From: Histidinibacterium lentulum
GTDB lineage: Bacteria; Pseudomonadota; Alphaproteobacteria; Rhodobacterales; Rhodobacteraceae
Reading direction: 5' to 3'
DNA length: 64,000 nucleotides
Assembly: GCF_003789055.1 (NCBI RefSeq)
Contig: NZ_ML119094.1
Coordinates: forward strand, 27,963 to 91,962
Shown here piece by piece: positions 35,002-44,310 of this stretch. Within the stretch, counting starts at the first letter, position 1, and the number at the start of each line of letters is the position of its first letter. The translations under genes were made by a program, and so were the position numbers. The notes under the pieces were generated by a model that was not told where the DNA came from, searched no databases, and saw only the letters and a program-made list of their open reading frames with translations.

Positions 35002-35288
35002 CGTCCAAACCTTCCATTGTCGCGCTCGGCGCGATGGCCCTCATCGTGCTGGCCGGCCCCGCTCTGGCCCAAAGCATCGACCTCTCGCCCGTGCAGACCC
35101 TGCTGCAGGGCATCGTCGATGCGATCACCGGCCCCTTGGGCATCGTGATCGGCACGCTCGCGCTGATCGGCGTGTTCCTCTCCTGGCTCTTCGGCATCCT
35201 CGACTTCCGCCAGGCGCTTTGGGTGGTGGTCGCGATCGCGGGCATCGCCGCGGCGCCCACCATCGTCGCCGCCATCTGGACGACCTGA
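34998..35288 (+). CDS. virB2: VirB2/TrbC-type major pilin
   Basis: The 96-residue protein has a signal peptide (MTSKPSIVALGAMALIVLAG, cleaved after ALAQ) and two hydrophobic helices (GPLGIVIGTLALIGVFLSWL and WVVVAIAGIAAAPTIVAAIW). This is the build of VirB2 pilins that polymerise into the conjugative pilus. The start overlaps the virB1 stop by four bases and virB3 follows after nine bases. Confidence 0.9.
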   Translation: MTSKPSIVALGAMALIVLAGPALAQSIDLSPVQTLLQGIVDAITGPLGIVIGTLALIGVFLSWLFGILDFRQALWVVVAIAGIAAAPTIVAAIWTT

Positions 35289-35297
35289 GAAGCACCC

Positions 35298-35576
35298 ATG
35301 TCCGACCAGTCCCGCGTGTTCATCGGCCTTCTCAGGCCACCCAAGCTGATGGGCTTGCCGATCATGTACGCCATGGTTTGGCTCTTCGGCTCGACGCTTC
35401 TGTTCCTCTGGGTCCAGAGCTGGGTGGTGGCCGTCTTCGCGGGGCTGGCCTGGCCGGCGCTCTGGAAAGCCGCGGACTGGGATCCAAACTTCCTCGATGT
35501 CCTGGTGATCACCTTGCAGGAAACCCCGCCCACGGCGAACCGCAAGCTGCACGGGGGCGACAGCTATGCACCGTGA
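35298..35576 (+). CDS. virB3: VirB3-type inner membrane protein
   Basis: The 92-residue protein has an N-terminal SRVFIGLLRPPKLMGLPIMY that is typical of VirB3. Two membrane helices (MVWLFGSTLLFLWVQSW and VVAVFAGLAWPALWK) come next, then a short soluble tail. VirB3 works with VirB4 in pilus biogenesis. It overlaps virB4 by 11 bases. Confidence 0.9.
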   Translation: MSDQSRVFIGLLRPPKLMGLPIMYAMVWLFGSTLLFLWVQSWVVAVFAGLAWPALWKAADWDPNFLDVLVITLQETPPTANRKLHGGDSYAP

Positions 35577-37950
35577 TGGAATTGCCGATGATGTGGCCGA
35601 CACCCTCGATCCGCTGACCGCGCTGCCTGCGTGGGTCAAGGGCGAGAAGCAGCTCTCCACGATGCTACCCTATGTGAGCCTCTTGACCGACCGGACGATC
35701 CGAACGCGCGGCAACGAGCTGATGCAATGCATCCGGCTGGAAGGGGTGAACAGCACCACGAGCGAGGATGCGCATCTCGACCGGATCGGCGGGCTCCTGG
35801 CAGGCATCGTCGCGCAGGTCGGAACCGAGTTCTCATTCTACCTCCACAAGGTGTCGAAAGCGGTCGACGTGACCCTGCCGCCCATCCCGGGCGAGGGGTT
35901 CGCGGCAGCCGTCGACCAGCGCTGGCGCGCGCATCTGGGCCGGTCGGGCCTGCGCGACAAGACGCTGACGCTGACGGTGCTGAAGCGCCCGGAGGCAGGC
36001 AGCCGTCTGCCCTTCGGGCTGGGGGCGTCGCGTGCGCGACATGCAGCGGACACAACCCGCCGCTTGCGCAAGCTCGACGAGGTCGTGGGGTTTCTGCTGT
36101 CCTCCTTCGATGAGCTGAAGCCCCGCCTGCTTGCGGCAAGCAGCGGCGAGCTTCTGGGCTTCCTCGGCTCGCTCAACACGGGCGAGGAGCACCCGCTCTT
36201 CCCCCGGTCGCGCCTCGGCGTGATCGCCGAGGACGTTTCCAATACCCGCGTCACCTTCCGTGGCACGACCATTGCGCTTTCCGACGGCGCCGTCGGCGAC
36301 AAGCTCGGCGCGATCTTCGCGGTGAAGAATTACCCTGCCAAGACCGACAGCCTGATGCTCGACGAGCTGAACCTGCCCGTCGACATGGTGGTCACGCACT
36401 CTTTTGTGCCGATCAACGCCAACATCATGGCAGGCCGGATCAAACGGCAGCTGCGCCTGATGCAAGCCGCCAATGACGGCGCCGTCAGCCTCGCGCAGGA
36501 GTTGGAACTCGCCCAGGACGATCTGGAATCCAAGCGCCTGATCTTTGGCGAGCACCACATGACGGTGGCGGTCTATGCGCGCAGCCAAGCTGCCCTAGAC
36601 GACATCGCTGCCGAGATCCGCAACATCTCTGCGACCTCTGGCATCAACCTGATCTCGGAAGCCTTCGGGGCGCGGGCGCATTTCATGGCACAGCATCCGG
36701 GGAATACCGGCGCGCGCAGCCGCAAGGCCGCGATCACGAACCACAACTTCGCCGATCTTGCTACTTTCCACCGCACGCCCCTCGGCAAGACCGGTATGGA
36801 AGTTCCTTGGGGCGTGCCGATCACGCTTTTCCCGACACCGGAGCGCAGCGGTTTCCGCTTCAACTTCCACGAACAGGGCGCGCCAGATCGCGAACCCACG
36901 GGTGGCCACACGCTGATCCTGGGCCGTCCCGGCTCGGGCAAATCCGTGCTGGCGGCGTTCCTCATGACCATGGCGCACCGGGCGGGCGCGCGGCTTTTCG
37001 TTTTCGACTACCGCGCCGGCATGGAAATGGCTGTCCGCGCGCTTGGCGGCAGCTATTCGACGGTGCGGGCAGGGCGCCCCACGGGTCTGAACCCGCTGCA
37101 AACCGAGATCGACGCCCGCGGGCAGGCCTGGCTTGCCGACTGGCTCGCAAGTCTTCTCGAGCGCCGCGACCGGCCTCTGACCCCGGTGCAGACCAACCGA
37201 CTGCAGGAGGTCGTACGCCAGAACGCGAGCGCAGGACATGCGGGCCTACGGAACTGGTCGGATTTCGCCTCGCTGCTGGTCTCGACCGATGACGAGGGCG
37301 ATCTCTTCGAGCGGATGCAGGAATGGACGGCCGACGGCCGATACGGCTGGATCTTCGGGGCCAATGCCGAGGACAGTTTCAGCATCGACGGGGACGTCGC
37401 AGGCTTCGATCTGACCGGTATCCTCGACTCTGAGAGCGAGCGGGAACGCATGGCGGTCCTGTCCTACCTCTTCCGCCGGGTCGAACGCGTGATCGAGGAT
37501 CGCAAACCCACGATCATCGTCATCGACGAAGCCTGGAAGGCGCTCGACAACGCCTATTTCGCGGAGCGGCTCTCGAACTGGCTTGTGACTGCCCGCAAGC
37601 AGAACGCCGTCGTCGTGATGATGACCCAGTATGCCAGCCAGCTCGAACGTACCCGGACCGGCAAGACCATCGTGGAAGCCGTGCCGACGCAGGTGCTCTT
37701 GCCCAACATCCGCGCCTCGGCTGCCGATTACGCGATGCTCGGCCTTAGCGAGAAAGAACTCGACGTTCTTCTGGGCGTCGGCTCCGCCTCGCGGCTGGCC
37801 CTCGTCCGCGATGACCGGGGTGCTGTGGTGATCGACGCCGATCTCAGCGCCCTCGGCCCCCTCGTGACCATCCTTGGCGGCATGGAGAAGGGCGAGGCCC
37901 TGGTCGGCGCCGATTACCGGGACCGCCCTGATTTCTGGAGAGTGACATGA
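35566..37950 (+). CDS. virB4: VirB4-type T4SS ATPase
   Basis: The 794-residue length and motifs are those of VirB4/CagE ATPases. Walker A LGRPGSGKSVLAAF is near residue 455. Walker B PTIIVIDEAWKALDN and the sensor-like RKQNAVVVMMTQYASQLE lie in the C-terminal half. It powers pilin dislocation and substrate transfer at the inner membrane. Its end overlaps the next gene by four bases, so translation is coupled. Confidence 0.96.
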   Translation: MHRDGIADDVADTLDPLTALPAWVKGEKQLSTMLPYVSLLTDRTIRTRGNELMQCIRLEGVNSTTSEDAHLDRIGGLLAGIVAQVGTEFSFYLHKVSKAVDVTLPPIPGEGFAAAVDQRWRAHLGRSGLRDKTLTLTVLKRPEAGSRLPFGLGASRARHAADTTRRLRKLDEVVGFLLSSFDELKPRLLAASSGELLGFLGSLNTGEEHPLFPRSRLGVIAEDVSNTRVTFRGTTIALSDGAVGDKLGAIFAVKNYPAKTDSLMLDELNLPVDMVVTHSFVPINANIMAGRIKRQLRLMQAANDGAVSLAQELELAQDDLESKRLIFGEHHMTVAVYARSQAALDDIAAEIRNISATSGINLISEAFGARAHFMAQHPGNTGARSRKAAITNHNFADLATFHRTPLGKTGMEVPWGVPITLFPTPERSGFRFNFHEQGAPDREPTGGHTLILGRPGSGKSVLAAFLMTMAHRAGARLFVFDYRAGMEMAVRALGGSYSTVRAGRPTGLNPLQTEIDARGQAWLADWLASLLERRDRPLTPVQTNRLQEVVRQNASAGHAGLRNWSDFASLLVSTDDEGDLFERMQEWTADGRYGWIFGANAEDSFSIDGDVAGFDLTGILDSESERERMAVLSYLFRRVERVIEDRKPTIIVIDEAWKALDNAYFAERLSNWLVTARKQNAVVVMMTQYASQLERTRTGKTIVEAVPTQVLLPNIRASAADYAMLGLSEKELDVLLGVGSASRLALVRDDRGAVVIDADLSALGPLVTILGGMEKGEALVGADYRDRPDFWRVT

Positions 37951-38162
37951 CCCGTATCCTCATCCGCAGCGCTGTGCTGCTCGGCCTCGGCCTGACCCTG
38001 ACGGCTTGCGCGCAGCATAACCCCGCGCAAGCCAACTGCTTCAACTTCCGCGATGCGCCCGCACGAGGTGCAACCGCCACGACGACGATCTCGACCATGG
38101 GGGCCGCCGTTACGCGCCGCGACACGGCCTGCGATTTCGTGATGCTAGGGGCGGGCGGCTAA
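37947..38162 (+). CDS. Small lipoprotein, VirB7-like or exclusion-type
   Basis: The 71-residue protein has a lipoprotein signal ending LTLTACAQ, where the cysteine would be lipidated. The short mature part (about 50 residues) has two further cysteines and no known domain. In VirB operons a small lipoprotein usually stabilises VirB9 (VirB7). In others it blocks entry of related plasmids. Position between virB4 and the VirB5-like genes does not settle which. Confidence 0.7.
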   Translation: MTRILIRSAVLLGLGLTLTACAQHNPAQANCFNFRDAPARGATATTTISTMGAAVTRRDTACDFVMLGAGG

Positions 38163-38166
38163 GCCC

Positions 38167-39333
38167 ATGCGGACCTGGCTTCCCCTCTCGATAGTCAGCA
38201 TTGCGCTGGCAGGTCCCACATTGGGGCCGGCCGCCGCCCAAGGCGTACCGACCTTCGATCTGCGGCTGTTTGCCGAACGGCAGGCAATCCTCGAGCAGAC
38301 CGATCGCGACCTGGCACTTCAGCAAGACCGGCTGACCCACGAAGAGGAACTGGCCGAGATCGAACGCCAGCAACTCGCCTCCCTCGAAGGGCTGATGGAT
38401 GCCATGTCGCTCGGCTCCGGCGATGTGGCTGGCACCGTGGCCGGGCTCGAGGCGGGGCAGGGGGCGGTTGGCGACGTCGAAAGCGCCGCGGCCAGCCTCT
38501 ATGCGCCCGAGGATAACAACCCGGCCGCGGCCCGAATGTTCGGCGATGCCCGAGAAGGGATCGAGGAGCTGATCATCCGCGCGGCGCGTCACACCCACAG
38601 CCTGCCCGGCGTAAGCCGCGCGGGGCTCTCACTCGTGCAATGGCGCTGCCTGCTGCAGGCGCTGATCTGGCAGGAAAGCCGCTTCCAGATCGGGGCGCGC
38701 TCTCCCGTGGGAGCCTTCGGCCTCACCCAGATCATGCCCGGCACGGCGGGCGATCTCGGAATCTACCCGGCCTATTACGACGACCCCTGGCTGCAGGTCA
38801 CGGGTGGCGCGCGCTACCTTGCGCAGATGCTGAACATGTTCGATGGCAACATTATCCATGCGCTCGCCGCCTATAACGCCGGTCCGGGCAATGTGCGAGA
38901 GCACGGCGGCGTCCCACCCTTCGCGGAAACCCAACACTACGTCGTGGTGATCCCGCAGCAGTACAACAGCTACCTCGCCGCCGTGGGCGGCATCGATGCG
39001 CTCGGCACCATCGATCCCGTCCTTCTGGCGAACGCGAGCTTCAGCCTCTCGGCCCATGGCGCGGGCGTCTATGGCGACTATTCGCTGGTTTCGGTCCGCG
39101 CGGCAGCCCTGCGTGTGCAGGATATCATCACCCGCATCAATGAGACCGAAGACCTGCACGAGGCAATCGCGCTCAACACTTATGCCCGCGCCGAGCTGGC
39201 CCGGCTGGTCGCGATCCGGACCCGGATCAAGGCCGCCCATACCCAGCCTCTGAGCGAGGAACAACTCGCCATGGCCGCGGCCCAAGCCGCCGAGCGGCAG
39301 TTCATGGATTTCACCCAGGAGACATTGCGATGA
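38167..39333 (+). CDS. VirB5-like protein with inserted lytic transglycosylase domain
   Basis: The 388-residue exported protein (signal ending AAAQ) has three parts. The N-terminus GVPTFDLRLFAERQAILEQT leads into a coiled-coil-like region. In the middle is an SLT domain with catalytic glutamate in WQESRFQIGARSPVGAFGL and LAAYNAGPGNVREHGG. The C-terminus AAERQFMDFTQETLR closes it. The first and last parts echo those of the VirB5 gene next door (AQGVPTVD and AEERRYMDFT). It may combine wall opening with a VirB5-like pilus-tip role. It is the second transglycosylase of the operon. Confidence 0.82.
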   Translation: MRTWLPLSIVSIALAGPTLGPAAAQGVPTFDLRLFAERQAILEQTDRDLALQQDRLTHEEELAEIERQQLASLEGLMDAMSLGSGDVAGTVAGLEAGQGAVGDVESAAASLYAPEDNNPAAARMFGDAREGIEELIIRAARHTHSLPGVSRAGLSLVQWRCLLQALIWQESRFQIGARSPVGAFGLTQIMPGTAGDLGIYPAYYDDPWLQVTGGARYLAQMLNMFDGNIIHALAAYNAGPGNVREHGGVPPFAETQHYVVVIPQQYNSYLAAVGGIDALGTIDPVLLANASFSLSAHGAGVYGDYSLVSVRAAALRVQDIITRINETEDLHEAIALNTYARAELARLVAIRTRIKAAHTQPLSEEQLAMAAAQAAERQFMDFTQETLR

Positions 39334-40127
39334 TCCGGCGCTTGTACCGTTCCCTCACCACCACCGCCGCGACCCTCGCGCTGACCACCGCCCTCGCGGG
39401 CCCAGTCACCGCACAGGGCGTGCCCACGGTCGATACCCAGAACATCGCCCAGGAAATCCGCCAGCTTCAGCAGATGCTGCAGGATTTCGGGATCCAGACC
39501 GATCTTCTGGACAATGCGCTGGCGCAACTCGACCTCCTGCAGCAGCAGTTCGACCAGCTCGAGGAGATGTATGCCTCGCTCACCGGGCCGCGCAGTATCC
39601 TTGGCCTCGCCATGGGCGGTGACCTCGACGGCCTGTTGCAAGCCAATTTCGAAGACATCCCCGGCCTGATCCGAGGCATCCAGGCGGGCGATTGGTCGAG
39701 CCTGATCGGACCCAACGCGGGGCCCCTGCGCACGCAGATGGAACAGGCGCTGGCCAGCGCCGGGTTCGACGAGGACTCGCTACGCGAGATCGCCACCAGC
39801 GGCAATCCCGGCGCAGAAGGTGTCGCGACGCGGGCCACGACCGGTGCCGTGATGTCGGCGGCGGCCCAGAACAGCCATGCCGAGGCAGCGCAATCCCTCG
39901 AGCGCGTCGAACAACTCGTTTCGATGATCCCCGACATGGAGGATCTCAAGGAGTCGATGGACCACAACACCCGCGTCACGGCGGAACTCGCCATCGCCAT
40001 GACGCGGATGTGGGAGCTTGAAGCCATCCAGACCCTCGGCGCGGGCAATGCGGGCGTGGTGGATGCCGCGACTGTCGCCGAGGAGCGCCGCTACATGGAC
40101 TTCACCCTGCCGATCCTGCGGCCATGA
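39330..40127 (+). CDS. virB5: VirB5/TrbJ-like minor pilus protein
   Basis: The 265-residue exported protein (signal peptide ending GPVTAQ) is helical and rich in Q, E and L. Segment IRQLQQMLQDFGIQTDLLDN and the following NALAQLDLLQQQFDQLEEMY predict coiled coil. A type IV secretion VirB5 fold is suggested by length, position before virB8 and the C-terminal MDFTLPILRP. VirB5 sits at the pilus tip and aids recipient contact. It overlaps both neighbours by four bases. Confidence 0.85.
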   Translation: MIRRLYRSLTTTAATLALTTALAGPVTAQGVPTVDTQNIAQEIRQLQQMLQDFGIQTDLLDNALAQLDLLQQQFDQLEEMYASLTGPRSILGLAMGGDLDGLLQANFEDIPGLIRGIQAGDWSSLIGPNAGPLRTQMEQALASAGFDEDSLREIATSGNPGAEGVATRATTGAVMSAAAQNSHAEAAQSLERVEQLVSMIPDMEDLKESMDHNTRVTAELAIAMTRMWELEAIQTLGAGNAGVVDAATVAEERRYMDFTLPILRP

Positions 40128-40801
40128 CCAAGGCACCGGACATGACGCCAGGCATTAGCACGCGCGAACTCGTTGAGGAGGAACTGATCCACGGCGCACT
40201 GCGCCGGGAGCAGCTCTGGCGGATGATCGGTCTTGGCGGAGCGGGCTTCGGGGTCTTCGGCTGCCTTGCGGCTGCGGCCGTCGCCCTGATGGTTGAGACG
40301 CCGCCGCCCGTCGTTGTGCCCTATGATCCCGCGACGGGTCTCGCCCTGCCGAACGCCACGGTGGAAACGGTCTCGCTTGCCGAGCGGCCCGCCATCATCG
40401 AGGCGCAGATCTACCGCTATATCCTTGACCGCGAAGCCTACAACCAGCTCGACAACGATCTGCGTGTGCGCCGGGTACTGGCGCAATCCACCGGTGCGGC
40501 CGAGGCCAGCATGAGGGCCATGTGGACCTCGGGGCAGGAGAGCTATCCGCCGACCCGCTACGGCCCTGCGGCCGAAATGGCCGTCGAGATCGCCTCGATC
40601 ACGCTGATCGGCGAGAACCGCGCGCAGGTGCGCCTCAGAAAGCGCCTGACCAGCCCGCAGGGCGCGCAGGACGGATCCTTCACAGCAACATTGATGTTCG
40701 CTTTTCAGCCCGAACGGACCCGCTCGATCGACGATGTCTGGCAGAACCCTTTCGGCTTCACCGTCACCCAATATGCCATCCGATCGGACCGATCCGAATG
40801 A
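40124..40801 (+). CDS. virB8: VirB8-type bitopic inner membrane protein
   Basis: The 225-residue protein has a short cytoplasmic N-terminus, one membrane helix (about residues 35-58, MIGLGGAGFGVFGCLAAAAV) and a periplasmic NTF2-like domain with YILDREAYNQLDNDLRVRRV and NPFGFTVTQYAI. VirB8 nucleates assembly of the secretion channel. The start overlaps virB5 and the stop overlaps virB9, each by four bases. Confidence 0.92.
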   Translation: MTKAPDMTPGISTRELVEEELIHGALRREQLWRMIGLGGAGFGVFGCLAAAAVALMVETPPPVVVPYDPATGLALPNATVETVSLAERPAIIEAQIYRYILDREAYNQLDNDLRVRRVLAQSTGAAEASMRAMWTSGQESYPPTRYGPAAEMAVEIASITLIGENRAQVRLRKRLTSPQGAQDGSFTATLMFAFQPERTRSIDDVWQNPFGFTVTQYAIRSDRSE

Positions 40802-41511
40802 CCTCTGTTCCAGTTCTCACATCCGTTCACGCCCTTCTCGTCGCTGGCGCCCTCGTGCTCTCCGCACCCGCAGCCTTTGCCGAGACCACGCCGCGCCCCG
40901 GTCCCCATGACAACCGCGTCCGGGTTGCCACCTGGACCGAGGGGCAGGTTTACCGGATCGTCACCACCCTGACCCGGGTTACCACCGTCGAGTTCGGTGA
41001 AGGCGAGACCATCCGCTCGATCATCGCGGGCGACACGGTGGGCTTCCAGTTCGACGGCGTGCCGGGCGGACGCGCCTTCGCAATCAAGCCTGCGGCCTCG
41101 GGCGTTGCGACCAACATCACCGTCTACACGAACCGGCGCTCCTACTACTTCCACGTGGTCGAGGCGCGCGAGACCCCGCATTACGTCGTGCAGTTCCGCT
41201 ATCCCGAGAGCCGCGTTCAACCGGCCCGGGCTGTCGCGGCCGACGCGCCGAATGCCAACTACGCTGTCAGCGCCCGGGAGGAGTTCACGCCGACCGCCAT
41301 CTGGGATGATGGCACCTTCACCTATTTCCGCTTCGCGCGGAACGCGCCGGTCCCGGCGATCTTCCGCTATGCCAATGGCGGCGAGCGAGCGGTGAACAGC
41401 ACCGCGCTTGAGGACGGTGTGATCCGTGTCTCGGGCGTGAACCGCCAATGGGTGCTGCGCCTCGGCGAAGACGAGGTCTGTGTTCAGGATATGGGTGGGC
41501 CCACGTCATGA
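40798..41511 (+). CDS. virB9: VirB9-type outer membrane complex protein
   Basis: ATG 40798 gives 237 residues with signal peptide ending AAFAE. N-terminal RVRVATWTEGQVYRIVT and YRIVTTLTRVTTVEFGEGE, and C-terminal AIWDDGTFTYFRFARNAPVP and QWVLRLGEDEVCVQD, are clear VirB9 landmarks. VirB9 forms the core complex with VirB10 and a VirB7 lipoprotein. It overlaps both neighbours by four bases. Confidence 0.95.
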   Translation: MTSVPVLTSVHALLVAGALVLSAPAAFAETTPRPGPHDNRVRVATWTEGQVYRIVTTLTRVTTVEFGEGETIRSIIAGDTVGFQFDGVPGGRAFAIKPAASGVATNITVYTNRRSYYFHVVEARETPHYVVQFRYPESRVQPARAVAADAPNANYAVSAREEFTPTAIWDDGTFTYFRFARNAPVPAIFRYANGGERAVNSTALEDGVIRVSGVNRQWVLRLGEDEVCVQDMGGPTS

Positions 41512-42833
41512 GCCAGGACACCGAAGACCTCGCCGCGCGCCTTGCAGCTCTTGAAGCGACAGGCGACAAGAAGCGCGCTGCCGCTCGGCCCTCCCCGCTG
41601 GCCGCCATACTCGGCGTGGCCGGGATCGTTGCTGTGGGCGGTCTGGCCTGGGCCACCCTCCAACCATCGCCGGAAGCGCCCCTACCGACCGCAGCCCCCG
41701 AAGAGTTCCAGACCGCAGGATCGGGCTTCGGTGACCTCGTGCCCATGCCCGTCGTCGAGCCTGCCCCGCCGCCCCCGGCTGAGACCGGTCCCTCCGAGTC
41801 GGAACTGGCGCTGATGGAAAGCCTCGCCACGCTGCGCGCGGAACTCGAAGACCTGCGCGCGCGGCCCGTCGAGGCGTCTGAAAGCGGCGCAGAGCAAGCC
41901 ATCGCCGATCTCACGGCACAAATCGCGGCGCTGCAGGAGGCCTCGTCTGAGGCGCAGCGCGCGCTCGAGCGACAGTTGACCGAACGCGACCGCGAGCTTG
42001 ACCAGTTGCGCATGGACCTTGAGGTCGCGCGGCTGACCCCGCCTGCGCCGACAGACCTCGGGCCGAACGAGGAGGTGCTGCGGCTTGCAGAACTCGAGCG
42101 CCGCCGCATCGCGGAGGCCGAGGCGCGGGCCGAACGTATCGCGTCGCCCATGATCGCGTTTTCCGGGATGGGGGCAGGGACCGACCGGGAGAACAGCCTC
42201 GAGGCGGCGCGCCTGAATGAGGATGAAGCCTTCGTGCGGGCAGGCGCAACGCTCGCCCCGGTAACGCGGGCCGAAGTGATCGTGAACCCCGGCAACACCG
42301 TCGTGCAAGGCACGATAATTCAAGCCGTGACCGAGACGGCGCTCGACAGCACGCTGCCTGGTGCAATCCGCGCCATCGTCTCCGAGGACGTCCATTCCTT
42401 CGACGGCACGCGCGTCCTGATCCCGCGCGGCGCGCGCCTTGTCGGGCGTTACCGCTCCGATGTGGCGCTCGCGCAGTCGCGGGTCATGGTGGCCTGGGAC
42501 CGCATAATCCTGCCCGACAATCAGACCGTGGAAATCAGTGCCTTTGGTGGCGACGAGCTTGGCCGCACCGGCACTACCGGCTTTGTCGACACCCGCTTTG
42601 CGCAGCGCTTCGGCTCGGCCGCGCTGATCTCGCTGATCGGGGCCTTGCCCGCAGCAGCCGCCGGACAAATCGAGGATGAGGCCGCGGCCGACATCGCGAG
42701 CGACGTCGGCACGGACCTGCGCGACAGCACCCAAAGCGTCATGCAGGACTATCTGGCAATCCGGCCCGTAATTCATGTCGATCAGGGCACGCGGATCACC
42801 GTCATGGTCGACCGCGATCTGGAGATTTTCTGA
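41508..42833 (+). CDS. virB10: VirB10-type core complex protein
   Basis: The 441-residue protein has a cytoplasmic N-terminus, one membrane helix (about 28-50), a proline-rich stretch and a coiled coil (about 95-190). The conserved C-terminal beta-barrel domain has VVQGTIIQAVTETALDSTLP, GTRVLIPRGARLVGRYRSDV and a GTTGFVDTRFAQRFG-like segment. VirB10 spans both membranes and transmits ATPase energy to the outer channel. One base separates it from virB11. Confidence 0.95.
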   Translation: MSQDTEDLAARLAALEATGDKKRAAARPSPLAAILGVAGIVAVGGLAWATLQPSPEAPLPTAAPEEFQTAGSGFGDLVPMPVVEPAPPPPAETGPSESELALMESLATLRAELEDLRARPVEASESGAEQAIADLTAQIAALQEASSEAQRALERQLTERDRELDQLRMDLEVARLTPPAPTDLGPNEEVLRLAELERRRIAEAEARAERIASPMIAFSGMGAGTDRENSLEAARLNEDEAFVRAGATLAPVTRAEVIVNPGNTVVQGTIIQAVTETALDSTLPGAIRAIVSEDVHSFDGTRVLIPRGARLVGRYRSDVALAQSRVMVAWDRIILPDNQTVEISAFGGDELGRTGTTGFVDTRFAQRFGSAALISLIGALPAAAAGQIEDEAAADIASDVGTDLRDSTQSVMQDYLAIRPVIHVDQGTRITVMVDRDLEIF

Positions 42834-42834
42834 C

Positions 42835-43869
42835 ATGGCGGCGAGCTATCTCGAAGCCTCGCTCGACCGGCTGGGCGTGCCTGTAAAACGGGACGACACG
42901 ATCGAGATCTGCATCAACCCCGACGGGCAGGTCTGGGGCGAGTTCCAGGGCGATCACTTCATGCGAGGTCTTGGCAGCCCGCTGAGCCAGACCGAGATCA
43001 AGGACCTCGGCAACCAGATCGCCTCGGCCGCATCGACCACGCTCAGCACCAAGAAACCCATCGTCTCGGTTTCGATCCTCTACCGGGATCGTCCGATCCG
43101 GGCGCAGGTCATCCAACCTCCCGCCGTCGAAGGCGGGTTCTCGATCTCGCTGCGGTTCTTCTCCTCGCTGCCGCTGAAGGCCATCAAACTTGGCTTCCTC
43201 TATGGCAAGGAGCGCAGCCTCGAGGGCCTGCGTCGCGAACGAAACGCCGCGCTGCGCGATGTGGTGGCCTCCGGCGACATCGACGCCGCCCTGCGGTTCT
43301 GCGTCGAAAACAAGCTCAACATGATCGTCTCGGGGGGCACCTCGACCGGCAAGACGGTCGCGGCGCGCAAGATCCTCTCGCTGATCGCACCCGAGGAACG
43401 GATCATCACCATCGAGGAGGCAGCCGAGTTGCGCCCCGAACAGCCGAATGCCGTAACGCTGATTGCGGACCGGGACACCGAGGCCCGCAGCGCCGATGTG
43501 CTTCTGGCTTCGACCCTGCGCATGAGGCCCGACAGGATCGTTTTGGGCGAGGTCCGCGGCCGCGAGGCCATGACCTTCCTCGAGGCGATCAACACCGGGC
43601 ATGGCGGCTCGCTCACCACCTTGCATGCGGAGACCCCGCAACTCGCCGTCCGCCGCCTCGCCATCGCGGCGCTCAAGACCGATGTGCCGATGACCTATGC
43701 CGACATGGTTGACTACATCGAAGGCTCCATCGACGTGATCATCCAGGCCGGTCGCCACGACGGTGCTCGCGGCATTACCGAGTTCTTCCTGCCGGCGCAG
43801 GCACAACACCCAGACCAGAACACGGGCCCAACCGGGGGAGCAGAGAACCCCGCGGTCGCGGCCGAATGA
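42835..43869 (+). CDS. virB11: VirB11-type secretion ATPase
   Basis: ATG 42835 gives 344 residues. Walker A SGGTSTGKTVAARKI is near 168. The Asp box/Walker B region has ADVLLASTLRMRPDRIVLGE and VRGREAMTFLEAINTGHGGS, and LTTLHAETPQLAVRRL is typical of VirB11. It is a hexameric ATPase at the base of the channel, switching between pilus assembly and DNA transfer together with VirB4 and VirD4. Confidence 0.96.
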   Translation: MAASYLEASLDRLGVPVKRDDTIEICINPDGQVWGEFQGDHFMRGLGSPLSQTEIKDLGNQIASAASTTLSTKKPIVSVSILYRDRPIRAQVIQPPAVEGGFSISLRFFSSLPLKAIKLGFLYGKERSLEGLRRERNAALRDVVASGDIDAALRFCVENKLNMIVSGGTSTGKTVAARKILSLIAPEERIITIEEAAELRPEQPNAVTLIADRDTEARSADVLLASTLRMRPDRIVLGEVRGREAMTFLEAINTGHGGSLTTLHAETPQLAVRRLAIAALKTDVPMTYADMVDYIEGSIDVIIQAGRHDGARGITEFFLPAQAQHPDQNTGPTGGAENPAVAAE

Positions 43870-43890
43870 AGACCCGAAAGGAACCCCCCC

Positions 43891-44310
43891 ATGCGCAAGA
43901 TCACCCTCGCCGCAGTTGTCACCCTGTTGGCCGCACCCCTCGCGGCCCAGACCTCGCCTCCGGTCACGAACGATCTCACCGTGACCATCGCGCCCCAGCA
44001 GTACCGGATCTGCAACGACCGGCCCGCACGGCCGGTCTGGATGGACGAGATCCACCCGCGCGAGGCCTACAAGGCGCTGACGTTGATGCGACTTTACGAG
44101 TTGCGGTCGTGGGAGGCGATCAAGGCAACTGGTGAATGCGGTTGTGATGTCCGCTTCCCGTCATGGGATGCGGCCTCGGCCGAGTACGAGGAACGGTTCG
44201 CGACCAACATTCAAGCAGAGCACACTCAGATCCAATTGGCCCTCCGCAACGAACAGAACCAGATCGCCCGCGACGTCCAGGATATCTGCGAAGCGCAAGG
44301 TAACTGGTAA
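43891..44310 (+). CDS. Exported protein of the T4SS operon, unknown function
   Basis: The 139-residue product has a signal peptide (MRKITLAAVVTLLAAPLAAQ) and GAAAGGA-type ribosome site upstream. The mature part includes cysteines in YRICNDRP, ECGCDVRFP and QDICEAQ and a helical C-terminus. It lies between virB11 and virB6, sharing one base with virB6. It may be a periplasmic partner of VirB6. No known domain was recognised. Confidence 0.7.
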   Translation: MRKITLAAVVTLLAAPLAAQTSPPVTNDLTVTIAPQQYRICNDRPARPVWMDEIHPREAYKALTLMRLYELRSWEAIKATGECGCDVRFPSWDAASAEYEERFATNIQAEHTQIQLALRNEQNQIARDVQDICEAQGNW

